Assembly: GCA_002408105.1 (NCBI GenBank)
Contig: DHQM01000005.1
Location: 8,784 to 15,617 of the forward strand
DNA length: 6,834 nt
Source of the DNA: Gammaproteobacteria bacterium UBA5338
GTDB lineage: Bacteria > Pseudomonadota > Gammaproteobacteria > Pseudomonadales > UBA5862
Direction: 5' to 3'
The notes below the pieces were generated by a model. The model was not told where the DNA came from and did not search any database. It worked only from the letters and a program-made list of their open reading frames with translations. The first letter of the stretch is position 1. The number at the start of each line of letters is the position of its first letter. Position numbers and translations under genes: made by a program. Of this stretch, positions 1 through 6,355 are shown piece after piece.

Positions 1-204
1 AAAAAGCGAATCCTGCGACGCCTGGCACCGAGCGCGCTGCGGGCAAAGTGGCGGGCCTCATTGCTGCAGATGAACCAAAAGCCGAACTCGGGCGAAAATG
101 CTGTGACCATGGAAGAAGAGGTCAGGGTCCAGCTAAGAGACCACTACCGGCCATTCGATCAGCAGTTGGCTGAGCTTGTCGGCAGGGCGCTGCCTTGGCA
201 GTGA
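1..204 (+). CDS. Sulfotransferase, C-terminal fragment (start outside window)
   Basis: Frame 1 is open from the first base to TGA at 202-204 and encodes 67 residues. The end of the protein has the tail usual for the bacterial PF00685-type sulfotransferases: a segment around residues 41-48 (EVRVQLRD), an aromatic/basic stretch HYRPFDQQLAEL (48-59), then GRALPWQ at the very end. In that family the closing 'L..y..p.n..L..llgr.l..W' helix and terminal Trp are typical, so I infer a cytosolic enzyme that would move sulfate from PAPS to a glycan intermediate. The PAPS-binding motifs lie upstream of the window and cannot be checked. Its stop overlaps the GTG start of the flippase by four bases (GTGA, 201-204), so both are probably in one operon. 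The family call rests only on this short tail. Confidence 0.72.
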   Translation, partial: KKRILRRLAPSALRAKWRASLLQMNQKPNSGENAVTMEEEVRVQLRDHYRPFDQQLAELVGRALPWQ

Positions 205-1787
205 CAGAACAGCACCCTAGACCTCGGGAATCCGCCTTCACCACCGTTTCGAAAGGCGGGGCCGTGCACCTGGTCGGCAAGCTCAGTTCGAGTCTGATTG
301 GATTCGCCATTTCCATCGTTGTGGTGCGGTATCTGGACCGCGCAGAGTACGGTTTGGTGACGCTGGTGTATTCGCTTGCCGGAATTCTGTCGATCCTCTC
401 CCTGCTGGGGCTGAAGTCAGGGATTCCAAGGTACTTGGCGCATGCTCGGGGGCTTGGGCGCGCGCCGAGCCTTGAAGGTGTCGTCACGCCCCTGCTTCTT
501 GGCATCCTGGCTTTGTCCTCGGGTTTGGCCGCCATGGCGTCCTTCCAGGCCGATGTGGTCGCTGGCTGGTTCGACAAACCTGCCTTCGCACCGGTGTTGG
601 CCGTGATGGTGTGGCTGTTGCCAGCGCTCGTCTGTATCCGGTTCCTGGTGGCGCTTTTTCGCGGCAAGGAAAACGCCAAAGCGAAGGTGGTGTTCGAGGA
701 CATCCTGTACCAGGGGGCGCGGCTGCTGTTGTTGCTCGGAGCCGTGTTTGCGGGCCTTGGGTTGTCTGGGGTCGTGTGGGCCTATTTGGTGTCGGCCTTC
801 GTCGCGGCAATCGGTTTTTTGCTGTTTGCAGCGCGCAAGACGCCGCTGTTTCGCCGAGCTCGGTTCGACTGGCGCGGGGCTGGTGCCCTGCTGAGGTTTT
901 CGCTGCCGCTGACCGGCGTTGAGCTCATGCTCCGCCTGTTCAGCGTGCTGCCGGTGGTGTGTTTGGGGGTTTGGTCCACTGCGGAGCAAATCGCACTGTT
1001 CAACGCGCCACTGCGAGCGGGTGCGTTCATCAATTTGCCCATGGTTGGGCTGCTGTTTCTGTTTTTGCCCGTGGCCACGCGGCTGTTCGCCCAGGGCCTG
1101 ATGCCTGAGGCCGATGAGCTTTACCAAAGCACCACCAAATGGATCAGCTTTCTTTCTCTGCCCATTGGTTTGGTCTTGTTACTGGATGGGGAGTTTTTCC
1201 TGCACACATTGTACGGCCCGGAATACGCCGAGGGTTGGCCTGTTTTGGCGGTGTTGGCCGCGGGCCTGCTGCTGCACAATTTTTTTGGCATAAACGGCAA
1301 CGCCATGGTGGCCATGGGCTACCGAAGTGCGCCCCTGGCCTCATCGTTCATTGCGGTCTGCGCCTCCCTCGCGCTCTCGGCCTGGCTGATTCCCGGGCAT
1401 GGCGCACTCGGCGCGGCACTGGCGGTGGCCACTGGCCAGACGCTTTCCAACCTGTACCTGTCCGCCATGCTCTACTGGCGCGCTGGCATCCACCCCTTTC
1501 ATGGGTCGGTCCTCGCGCCGATTGTCTGTGCCGGTGTCGCCGCGGGCGCTGCGCACCGGCAGTTGGGGCTGTGGGCCCCCTTCGAACACTCGGTGGTCCT
1601 GCACGGGTTGTTTTGGATGGCCATGCCTGGCCTCGTGTCGGCAACCGCACTGGGGCTGCGGGCACTGAATGACCAAGACCTGGAAGTGCTGGACGCATTT
1701 GAGCGCCGGATCCGGGGTACCAAGCAATTGTCGGCTTGGCTTCGTGCCCGTGGTTGGGTCCGTTCGGCAGCAGGTGCCGGCTCGTGA
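201..1787 (+). CDS. Polysaccharide flippase, Wzx-like (MOP/MATE superfamily)
   Basis: The predicted protein has 528 residues, the usual size for a 12-14 helix lipid-linked oligosaccharide flippase of the inner membrane. The N-terminus has the family pattern: a short polar head, KGGAVHLVGKLSSSLIGF (18-35), then VVVRYLDRAEYGLVTLVYSL, where a helix is followed by the 'R.L...eYG' loop seen in polysaccharide biosynthesis proteins. Many Leu/Val/Ala-rich helices follow, ending near residue 485. A soluble tail begins ALNDQDLEVLDAFERRI, resembling the 't..D..ll..l..r' tail of many Wzx-like proteins. I infer that it flips an undecaprenyl-PP-linked repeat unit to the periplasm. Start choice: GTG 201 gives the same GTGA overlap as the next three junctions; TTG 195 (two residues longer) is an alternative and lies at better distance (7 bases) from an AGGG at 184-187. 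The 3' end overlaps the next gene by four bases. Confidence 0.92.
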   Translation: MTEQHPRPRESAFTTVSKGGAVHLVGKLSSSLIGFAISIVVVRYLDRAEYGLVTLVYSLAGILSILSLLGLKSGIPRYLAHARGLGRAPSLEGVVTPLLLGILALSSGLAAMASFQADVVAGWFDKPAFAPVLAVMVWLLPALVCIRFLVALFRGKENAKAKVVFEDILYQGARLLLLLGAVFAGLGLSGVVWAYLVSAFVAAIGFLLFAARKTPLFRRARFDWRGAGALLRFSLPLTGVELMLRLFSVLPVVCLGVWSTAEQIALFNAPLRAGAFINLPMVGLLFLFLPVATRLFAQGLMPEADELYQSTTKWISFLSLPIGLVLLLDGEFFLHTLYGPEYAEGWPVLAVLAAGLLLHNFFGINGNAMVAMGYRSAPLASSFIAVCASLALSAWLIPGHGALGAALAVATGQTLSNLYLSAMLYWRAGIHPFHGSVLAPIVCAGVAAGAAHRQLGLWAPFEHSVVLHGLFWMAMPGLVSATALGLRALNDQDLEVLDAFERRIRGTKQLSAWLRARGWVRSAAGAGS

Positions 1788-2683
1788 CCCGGCTGTTGGT
1801 GCACATCGGCCACCACAAAACCGGCACCAGTTGGCTCCAACAGGTGCTGTTCCCCCAACATCCGTTGTTCGTGCCCTTGGTCGATTCCGCTGCGCCCTGG
1901 AACGACGCTTTGATGCGTGCGCTGGTCGCGGTGCGCAGCGGCGATTTTGATGCGGCCAGCGCGTCCCGGCTGTTGCAGGAGCGGATCTCCCGTGCCCAGA
2001 TTCGGCACGGCCAGATCGGTGTGGTTTCCGCGGAGCGCCTATCCGGCCACCCGCTCTCCGGCGGGTACGACAGCCACGCCATTGCGGGGCGAATCCACCA
2101 GATTGCACCGGATGCATTGGTGTTTGGTGTGGTGCGTGGACAGCGCTCGATGATTCGCTCCAGCTACCAGCAACTGGTGATGGAAGGGTTTCCCGGAACC
2201 ATCGAGCAGTGGCTGTTCGCAGAGACATGGAAGGGTACAGGGTTTCGCTGGGAGTACTATGAGTTCGACCGTTTGCTGCGACGCTATCAAGCGCTGTTTG
2301 GCCCTGAGCAGGTGTTGTTTATGCGGTACGAGGGGTTGATTGCTGAACCCGGGCTGTTCATCCGCCAATTGACTGAGTTCTGCGGGCTGCCAGAGCCCGC
2401 TGGGTTGCAAGACGGCAGGGTCAACCAAAGCCTCGGGTGTCTTGGCACCCGGGTCTTTCGCCACCTCAACCACTTGCGCCGCACCGAATTGAACCGGTTC
2501 CCGATGGTGGCGCTTCCGCATGCAGTTTTCCCTGCAACCAAGCGGGCATTGCGTTTAATTGAGCGTCTAACTGGCTCAAAGGACCTGCTGCTGCCGCAGG
2601 GGTTGGAGCAGGAGATCGAGCACCGCTACGCCGAAAGCAACGCGCGGCTTGCCGCACTGATCGACAGGGTCGAATCGAAGTGA
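1784..2683 (+). CDS. PAPS-dependent sulfotransferase
   Basis: This 299-residue protein has both cofactor motifs of the sulfotransferase fold. The 5'-phosphosulfate loop is at residues 8-19, IGHHKTGTSWLQ, with K12, T13, G14 and T15 as expected binding residues. The 3'-phosphate motif is at 116-128, VVRGQRSMIRSSY, with R118 and S126 eight residues apart, the normal spacing. Downstream, FGPEQVLFMRYEGLIAEPG and the following FI.QL.EFCGLP match the 'fg...v..l.YE.l..dp...l..l..flgl' core of the family. There is no signal peptide or membrane helix, so a cytosolic enzyme acting on a nucleotide- or lipid-linked glycan is likely; the acceptor cannot be read from sequence. GTG 1784 is chosen because it places the strand leading to the P-loop at the very N-terminus and overlaps the flippase stop (GTGA). 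The frame is open further upstream, but those residues would be flippase-tail shadow. It overlaps the acyltransferase by four bases. Confidence 0.91.
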   Translation: MTRLLVHIGHHKTGTSWLQQVLFPQHPLFVPLVDSAAPWNDALMRALVAVRSGDFDAASASRLLQERISRAQIRHGQIGVVSAERLSGHPLSGGYDSHAIAGRIHQIAPDALVFGVVRGQRSMIRSSYQQLVMEGFPGTIEQWLFAETWKGTGFRWEYYEFDRLLRRYQALFGPEQVLFMRYEGLIAEPGLFIRQLTEFCGLPEPAGLQDGRVNQSLGCLGTRVFRHLNHLRRTELNRFPMVALPHAVFPATKRALRLIERLTGSKDLLLPQGLEQEIEHRYAESNARLAALIDRVESK

Positions 2684-3336
2684 GCGCCATAAAACTGATT
2701 CCACGCGCCCTGCAAACGGGCAGTGGCTGGCTTGGCGCTCTGGCGGCGCAGCGGCGTTCATTTTGGTTCCGTCTGCGCGGTGCCCAGGTGGCGCCGGGGG
2801 TCAAGTTCTTGGGGCCAGTGGCTTGCAAAAATCCGATGGGGCTGCATTTGGGGCCGGGGGCCGTGGTCGCTTCGGGCGCCAAACTCAACATTGAGCCGGG
2901 CGGGTGCATTCGCATTGGCGCCCAGGCAAGAATCGGTGAACAGGTGTTGATCACAGCAAAACGGGGCGCAGTTGTCGACATCGGCGCGGACAGCCACATC
3001 AATACGCGTTCTATTTTGACCTGTTGGTCGCAGGTGACCATCGGGCGGCAGTCGCTGGTGGCACCCCACTGCCACATCACCGACCGCAACCACGGGATGG
3101 ACCCCGGCTCCCCGATTGCGCTGCAACGTGGTGAAATCGCGCCCATCGAGATTGGGGATGGTGTTTGGGTGGCGAGCTCCAGCATCATTCTGTGTGGGGT
3201 GCGCATTGGCGATGGTGCCGTGGTTGCAGCCAACAGTGTGGTCAATCGGGACGTCGAGCCTATGGCGATCGTGGGCGGATCTCCCGCGCGGTTTCTCCGC
3301 AGCCGCAGTGCCTTAGCGGTGGAGATAGACGCGTGA
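2680..3336 (+). CDS. Hexapeptide-repeat O-acyltransferase (WbbJ/maltose acetyltransferase-like)
   Basis: The 218-residue protein is a left-handed beta-helix acyltransferase. Imperfect [LIV]-G-x4 repeats run from about residue 55 to 195, for example LHLGPGAVV, IRIGAQARIG, VDIGADSHI, VTIGRQSLV, IEIGDGVWV and VRIGDGAVV. The repeats are broken by the usual active-site loop at ITDRNHGMD (133-141); H138 is the likely catalytic histidine. The end NSVVNRDVEPMAIVGGSPAR is the classic C-terminal signature of the NodL/WbbJ/maltose acetyltransferase group. A basic, amphipathic stretch of about 35 residues precedes the helix. Family knowledge says these trimeric cytosolic enzymes move acetyl (rarely other acyl groups) from CoA to a sugar hydroxyl. 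In this cluster O-acetylation of a repeat-unit sugar is the reasonable inference. The GTG start at 2680 makes another GTGA overlap; an AGGG at 2666-2669 lies ten bases ahead. The stop overlaps the polymerase start. Confidence 0.92.
   Translation: MSAIKLIPRALQTGSGWLGALAAQRRSFWFRLRGAQVAPGVKFLGPVACKNPMGLHLGPGAVVASGAKLNIEPGGCIRIGAQARIGEQVLITAKRGAVVDIGADSHINTRSILTCWSQVTIGRQSLVAPHCHITDRNHGMDPGSPIALQRGEIAPIEIGDGVWVASSSIILCGVRIGDGAVVAANSVVNRDVEPMAIVGGSPARFLRSRSALAVEIDA
3321..3324 (+). promoter_or_regulatory. Ribosome binding site supporting GTG 3333
   Basis: GGAG sits eight bases before GTG 3333, inside the end of the acyltransferase gene. It supports starting the polymerase/ligase there rather than at an in-frame codon further upstream (the frame is open from about 3165), where the translation is hydrophilic and looks like acyltransferase shadow sequence. 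Confidence 0.6.
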
Positions 3337-4601
3337 TTCGCATCGGCTTGCTGTTGTTCGTGGTGTTTGCTGCGTTCGACAGTTTCTATCTTCTTCCCTG
3401 GGCCCGCATCCCCGGGGTTTTCAATTTTTCTGACCTTGGCCTGCTGGGAATTCTCGGGGCGTTGCTGGTGCAGCTGGGGCTCACCTCCAGCGACCGGGTG
3501 CGTGAGATGTTCCGCCAGCCGGAAGTGTGGCTGGCTTTGGTGTACCTGGTGATTGTGTTGATGCAGGTTTCCCTTGCGGGGCTGAACTATCGGCAGTCCG
3601 TGGTCAACGGTGTGGTGGCGGCGCGCCACCAGTTCTACTACCTGTCCTTGCCGCTGGTGTATTTGTGCATTCGCTCCCTTGGAGAGTTCCGGCTGTTCTT
3701 GAAGCTGCTCTCGCTGGTTGCCTGCGCCGTATTTGCGCTGGCATTGGTCAACTACTTCGTCGCGCCGATTTTTACCCACCGCTATGCGGAGGGCCACCAC
3801 ACGCGCATGGGTGTGGTGCGCGGTTTCATTCCTGGAATGGCCCTGATCGGTTTCGCGGCCGTCTGGGAGGCGGCGCAATGGGTTGGCGGGTACCAGCGGG
3901 GTTGGGCCGTTTCTGCTCGCGGGTTGTGGCTGTTTGCCGCGCATTTTTTTCGCCAGACCCGCAGCCGCCTGGTGGCCATCACCCTGGTGTGGGTGGCCCT
4001 GCTGTTGGTGCACCGCCGCTTCGGTTTGCTGGTTTTGCTCGCTGGTGTGTTCAGCGTGGCCGCTTTGGTGGCAGAAATGACACTCGAGGAGAACCTCATG
4101 GTGGGCCTGTTCACCTCGACCGCTGAAGACATCGGAGAAGTGGAGGGCACCTGGAACGCGCGGTTGCAGCAATTGGAGGTGGTGTGGCACGAGTTTCAAG
4201 ACCACCCGATTTTGGGCAGTGGGGCGACCATTCTCCGGATTACCGAAGGGACTGAAGGCACAGCGAATCGAGCCGCGAATGCCCTCGCACACAAGGCGGA
4301 CCTTGGTTATCCGAGCATGCTGAAGGCCTACGGCCTGGTGGGTGTGCTTTGGCTGGTGGGCTTTTTGTCCGTGATGGGCGTTCGTGCGTACCGGGCCTGG
4401 CAAAGTGGTAACGCACTGGAGCGCTGCCTGGCGCTATTTTGCCTGGCGTACCTCCTGTTCGTGGGCATCAGTGGATTAACGATCAACCACTTTATGTTTT
4501 CTGAAGGAATTCTGATGCTGTGTATTGTCGGTGCACTGGTGGCATCTTTGCGCCAGACCCAGTCCAGGCGCTTGCCAAATGAGGCCGGTCATGCCTCCTG
4601 A
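3333..4601 (+). CDS. O-antigen polymerase/ligase-family membrane protein (Wzy or WaaL type)
   Basis: This is a polytopic membrane protein of 422 residues with about ten hydrophobic helices. The layout fits the Wzy_C/O-antigen ligase family (PF04932). Helices occupy the first ~200 residues, followed by a basic turn RQTRSRLVA (207-215) leading into the next helices. A long polar, presumably periplasmic loop (about 255-325) contains TWNARLQQLEVVWHEF, HPILGSG (291-297) and HKADLGYPSMLKAYGLVGV (from H320). The last motif matches the conserved 'H......l..yG..G' end of the big loop. The C-terminal helices include TINHFMFSEG (384-393). Members either polymerise undecaprenyl-PP-linked repeat units or ligate glycan to an acceptor, at the periplasmic face; sequence alone does not separate them. 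Next to a flippase and decorating enzymes I favour polymerase. GTG 3333 gives a membrane helix from residue 3 and a GTGA overlap. The 3' end overlaps the GT2 gene by 11 bases. Confidence 0.87.
   Translation: MIRIGLLLFVVFAAFDSFYLLPWARIPGVFNFSDLGLLGILGALLVQLGLTSSDRVREMFRQPEVWLALVYLVIVLMQVSLAGLNYRQSVVNGVVAARHQFYYLSLPLVYLCIRSLGEFRLFLKLLSLVACAVFALALVNYFVAPIFTHRYAEGHHTRMGVVRGFIPGMALIGFAAVWEAAQWVGGYQRGWAVSARGLWLFAAHFFRQTRSRLVAITLVWVALLLVHRRFGLLVLLAGVFSVAALVAEMTLEENLMVGLFTSTAEDIGEVEGTWNARLQQLEVVWHEFQDHPILGSGATILRITEGTEGTANRAANALAHKADLGYPSMLKAYGLVGVLWLVGFLSVMGVRAYRAWQSGNALERCLALFCLAYLLFVGISGLTINHFMFSEGILMLCIVGALVASLRQTQSRRLPNEAGHAS
4581..4584 (+). promoter_or_regulatory. Ribosome binding site deciding the GT2 start
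   Basis: GAGG is six bases ahead of ATG 4591. The other in-frame ATG, at 4579, has no comparable purine-rich site at proper distance, and the GAGG would lie inside its coding sequence. This favours ATG 4591. Confidence 0.55.
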
Positions 4602-5517
4602 AGTTTCGGTGCTGATCGTCAACTGGAACAGCCACGAGGAAACCTGCCGTTGCGTCAAGTCCGTCGCCAGCCACTTAAATCATGTGTCCCACGAAATCAT
4701 CGTGGTCGACAATGCATCAAGCGATGGAAGTGTGGCGGCGCTGGAAGCGCTCAAGCTGCCACAACTTACCGTGGTTCTATCCACGGTCAACTCGGGGTTC
4801 GTGGGCGGCAACAACCTGGCAGCGCGCCATGCCACGGGGCGCTACTGGCTACTGCTCAACAGTGACACCGTTATGTTGAGCGGCCAAGTAGCAAGCACAT
4901 TGGATTACCTTGACGCTCACCCAGAGGTGGCCATCGCAGCGGGACCACTGGAGACCGGGGGGGGCGAGCGTGCGCACCCTGGCCGGGGCTTTCCGTCTCT
5001 GTGGATGGTGTTTTTCGTGAACGTAATCCGACGCATTTACGCCGTTGAAACCGCCGCGTACCGCCGCCACCTGTGCCGACATTTACCGCTCGATGAAATT
5101 GCCGAAGTGGACTGGCTGACCGGCGCTTACCTCTTTGTGCGGGCGAGTCTGGTCGATGGCGAGCCATTGCTCGATGAACGAATTTTCATGTACTACGAGG
5201 ACACCTTGCTGTGCATGCGAGCAAAGCGCAGGGGCCACAGCGTGCGGTACCTACCGGATGCGCCGGTGGTTCAACACTTGCATGGTGTCTCTGCACGCAA
5301 GGCCCGTGCGGCCACGGTTCGGTACTGCCTGAATGGCAGCACCGTGTACGTCACCGAGCGCTATGGCAGGGCGATTGCGCAGGCGTACCGGGCATCGGTG
5401 CTTGGCTGTTGGGCGGTCATCGGAGTGGCTTGCGGAATCCTCGCACTGCTGGGTGGTGGCTCGAAGCTGCGCACCAAGCAGCGCCTGTTGTTTGAAGCCC
5501 TGGCTGTTGGCCGATAG
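4591..5517 (+). CDS. Glycosyltransferase family 2 (rhamnosyltransferase-like, WbbL-type)
   Basis: The protein has 308 residues and a GT-A fold signature. It begins almost at once with EVSVLIVNWNSHEET (4-18). EIIVVDNASSDGS (35-47) and NSGFVGGNNLAARHA (67-81) follow, then the metal/nucleotide site LLLNSDT (87-93; N-S-D in place of D-x-D). The acceptor/catalytic region is VDWLTGAYLFVRA (173-185) with MYYEDTLLCMRAKRRGH further on, where E203-D204 is the usual ED pair. These motifs are those of the WbbL/rhamnosyltransferase branch, so a dTDP-rhamnose or similar nucleotide-sugar donor is possible but not proven. One hydrophobic segment near the C-terminus (ASVLGCWAVIGVACGILALL) may tether it to the inner membrane, where it would extend a lipid-linked repeat unit. 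ATG 4579 is an alternative start. Codons for T122-G125 contain a run of eight G (4957-4964). TAG ends the frame, which then stays open into the next gene. Confidence 0.93.
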   Translation: MPPEVSVLIVNWNSHEETCRCVKSVASHLNHVSHEIIVVDNASSDGSVAALEALKLPQLTVVLSTVNSGFVGGNNLAARHATGRYWLLLNSDTVMLSGQVASTLDYLDAHPEVAIAAGPLETGGGERAHPGRGFPSLWMVFFVNVIRRIYAVETAAYRRHLCRHLPLDEIAEVDWLTGAYLFVRASLVDGEPLLDERIFMYYEDTLLCMRAKRRGHSVRYLPDAPVVQHLHGVSARKARAATVRYCLNGSTVYVTERYGRAIAQAYRASVLGCWAVIGVACGILALLGGGSKLRTKQRLLFEALAVGR

Positions 5518-5550
5518 CGCAGGCTTGAGGCAAGAACCGGAGATCGAAGT
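5518..5550 (+). other. Short intergenic gap, only real spacer in the window
   Basis: These 33 bases separate the GT2 gene from the next sulfotransferase. They contain a ribosome binding site near the end and a small imperfect inverted repeat (CTTG/CAAG at 5524-5534) with no T-run after it, so it does not look like a terminator. I see no convincing -35/-10 promoter pair. The gap is a whole number of codons (11) with no stop in the GT2 frame. Confidence 0.6.
5539..5542 (+). promoter_or_regulatory. Ribosome binding site supporting TTG 5551
   Basis: GGAG lies eight bases ahead of TTG 5551. No ATG, GTG or earlier TTG exists in this frame between the GT2 stop (5515-5517) and 5551, and the P-loop begins only about ten residues later. 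The site therefore decides for a rare TTG start. Confidence 0.65.
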
Positions 5551-6354
5551 TTGGATGCAGTAGCACAAGGGAAAACGGAGTTCATCGTCACGGGCATTCA
5601 GCGGACCGGAACAACGTTCTTGCGCACGACGCTGGATAGCCACCCCCAGATCTTCTGCTATGGCGAGTCGTTCCAGAATCGATTCCGCCCGCTCAAGGGG
5701 CGCTTTCGACTGTTTGGGCCCTATAAGTTCTCTGAAAGTTATTTCGCCTTTCGCTCGAGGTCATTCACCGGGTATGTGGGCGCTCTGGCCGCACCAAAGC
5801 GGTCGTATGGGAGGTATTTGGACGCTTTTTTCGGCGAACACCCAGAGGCCGCCGTTGGCTTCAAGTTGATGTTAAGCCACCTTGATGAGCGCCCGGGCCT
5901 GTGGGCAGAGCTCTGCCGACGCGGTGTTTCTGTGATCCATGTGACCCGCCAGAACTATCTGGACATTGCCTTGTCCAGGGCACGCAATCGAGAGGCAAAG
6001 CAGGCCCATTTCGAAAAAACACCTGAGCTGTCGAAGTTGAGCATCGACCCCCGGGATTTGCATAAGGAACTGCGGCGCATTCAGGAGCAGTATGCACGCT
6101 GGGAGGGCCTGCTCTCCGAGGCCCATGCGGTGCTCCATTTGGGCTACAGCGACTTTGTCCAGGACCAGAGCGGCGAGATGGAAAGAATATCGTCGTTTCT
6201 GGGTGTCGACGATTTGCCTCTCGCAGGCTCGAGCCTAAAAAAGATACATACAGGTGGAGCGGCCTCTGTAATCGAAAACTACGATCGGGTGCGGAACTAT
6301 TTCCAACAGACTGATTTCGCACATTTTTTTTCAACAACTGATTCGGCCGACTGA
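5551..6354 (+). CDS. Sulfotransferase (NodH/LPS-sulfotransferase-like), TTG start
   Basis: The product has 267 residues. The PAPS 5'-phosphosulfate loop is FIVTGIQRTGTTFL (11-24), with R18, T19, G20, T21 and T22. It uses the 'xRTGTT/xRSGTT' version common in nodulation- and LPS-type sulfotransferases instead of K-x-GT. It is followed by LDSHPQIFCYGE, the 'L.shP.i...gE' continuation of the family. The 3'-phosphate region is VIHVTRQNYLDIALS (128-142), with R133 and S142 as likely contacts. The C-terminus has SLKKIHTGGA followed by IENYDRVRNYF and a short FAHFF end, also typical. There is no signal peptide, so it is probably cytosolic and acts on a glycan precursor; the acceptor is unknown. It differs clearly from the sulfotransferase at 1784, so it is not a recent duplicate. 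G+C by hand count is about 55%, lower than the genes before it, which may mean separate acquisition. The next gene starts one base after its stop. Confidence 0.9.
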   Translation: MDAVAQGKTEFIVTGIQRTGTTFLRTTLDSHPQIFCYGESFQNRFRPLKGRFRLFGPYKFSESYFAFRSRSFTGYVGALAAPKRSYGRYLDAFFGEHPEAAVGFKLMLSHLDERPGLWAELCRRGVSVIHVTRQNYLDIALSRARNREAKQAHFEKTPELSKLSIDPRDLHKELRRIQEQYARWEGLLSEAHAVLHLGYSDFVQDQSGEMERISSFLGVDDLPLAGSSLKKIHTGGAASVIENYDRVRNYFQQTDFAHFFSTTDSAD

Positions 6355-6355
6355 C

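Noticed and set aside
1341..2228. Minus-strand open frame of 295 codons over the flippase end and first complete sulfotransferase
   Set aside because: Arg/Pro/Gly-rich composition without motifs, crossing the boundary of two well-supported + strand genes; a shadow frame.
2466..4403. Very long open frame on the minus strand (about 645 codons) across the acyltransferase and polymerase genes
   Set aside because: Its translation is rich in Gln/His/Pro/Arg with no recognisable domain, the usual look of the antisense shadow of a G+C-rich gene. The + strand genes it covers have clear family motifs throughout.
5522..5538. Small inverted repeat in the 33-base gap, considered as a terminator or attenuator
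   Set aside because: The perfect stem is only four base pairs with a three-base loop and no T-run follows.
6324..6331. Run of eight T near the end of the sulfotransferase gene at 5551, considered as a terminator U-tract
   Set aside because: It lies inside Phe codons of the conserved C-terminal FAHFF end, no stable G+C-rich hairpin precedes it, and the next gene begins 25 bases later. Seven-T runs at 1280-1286 and 3944-3950 are likewise inside coding sequence.
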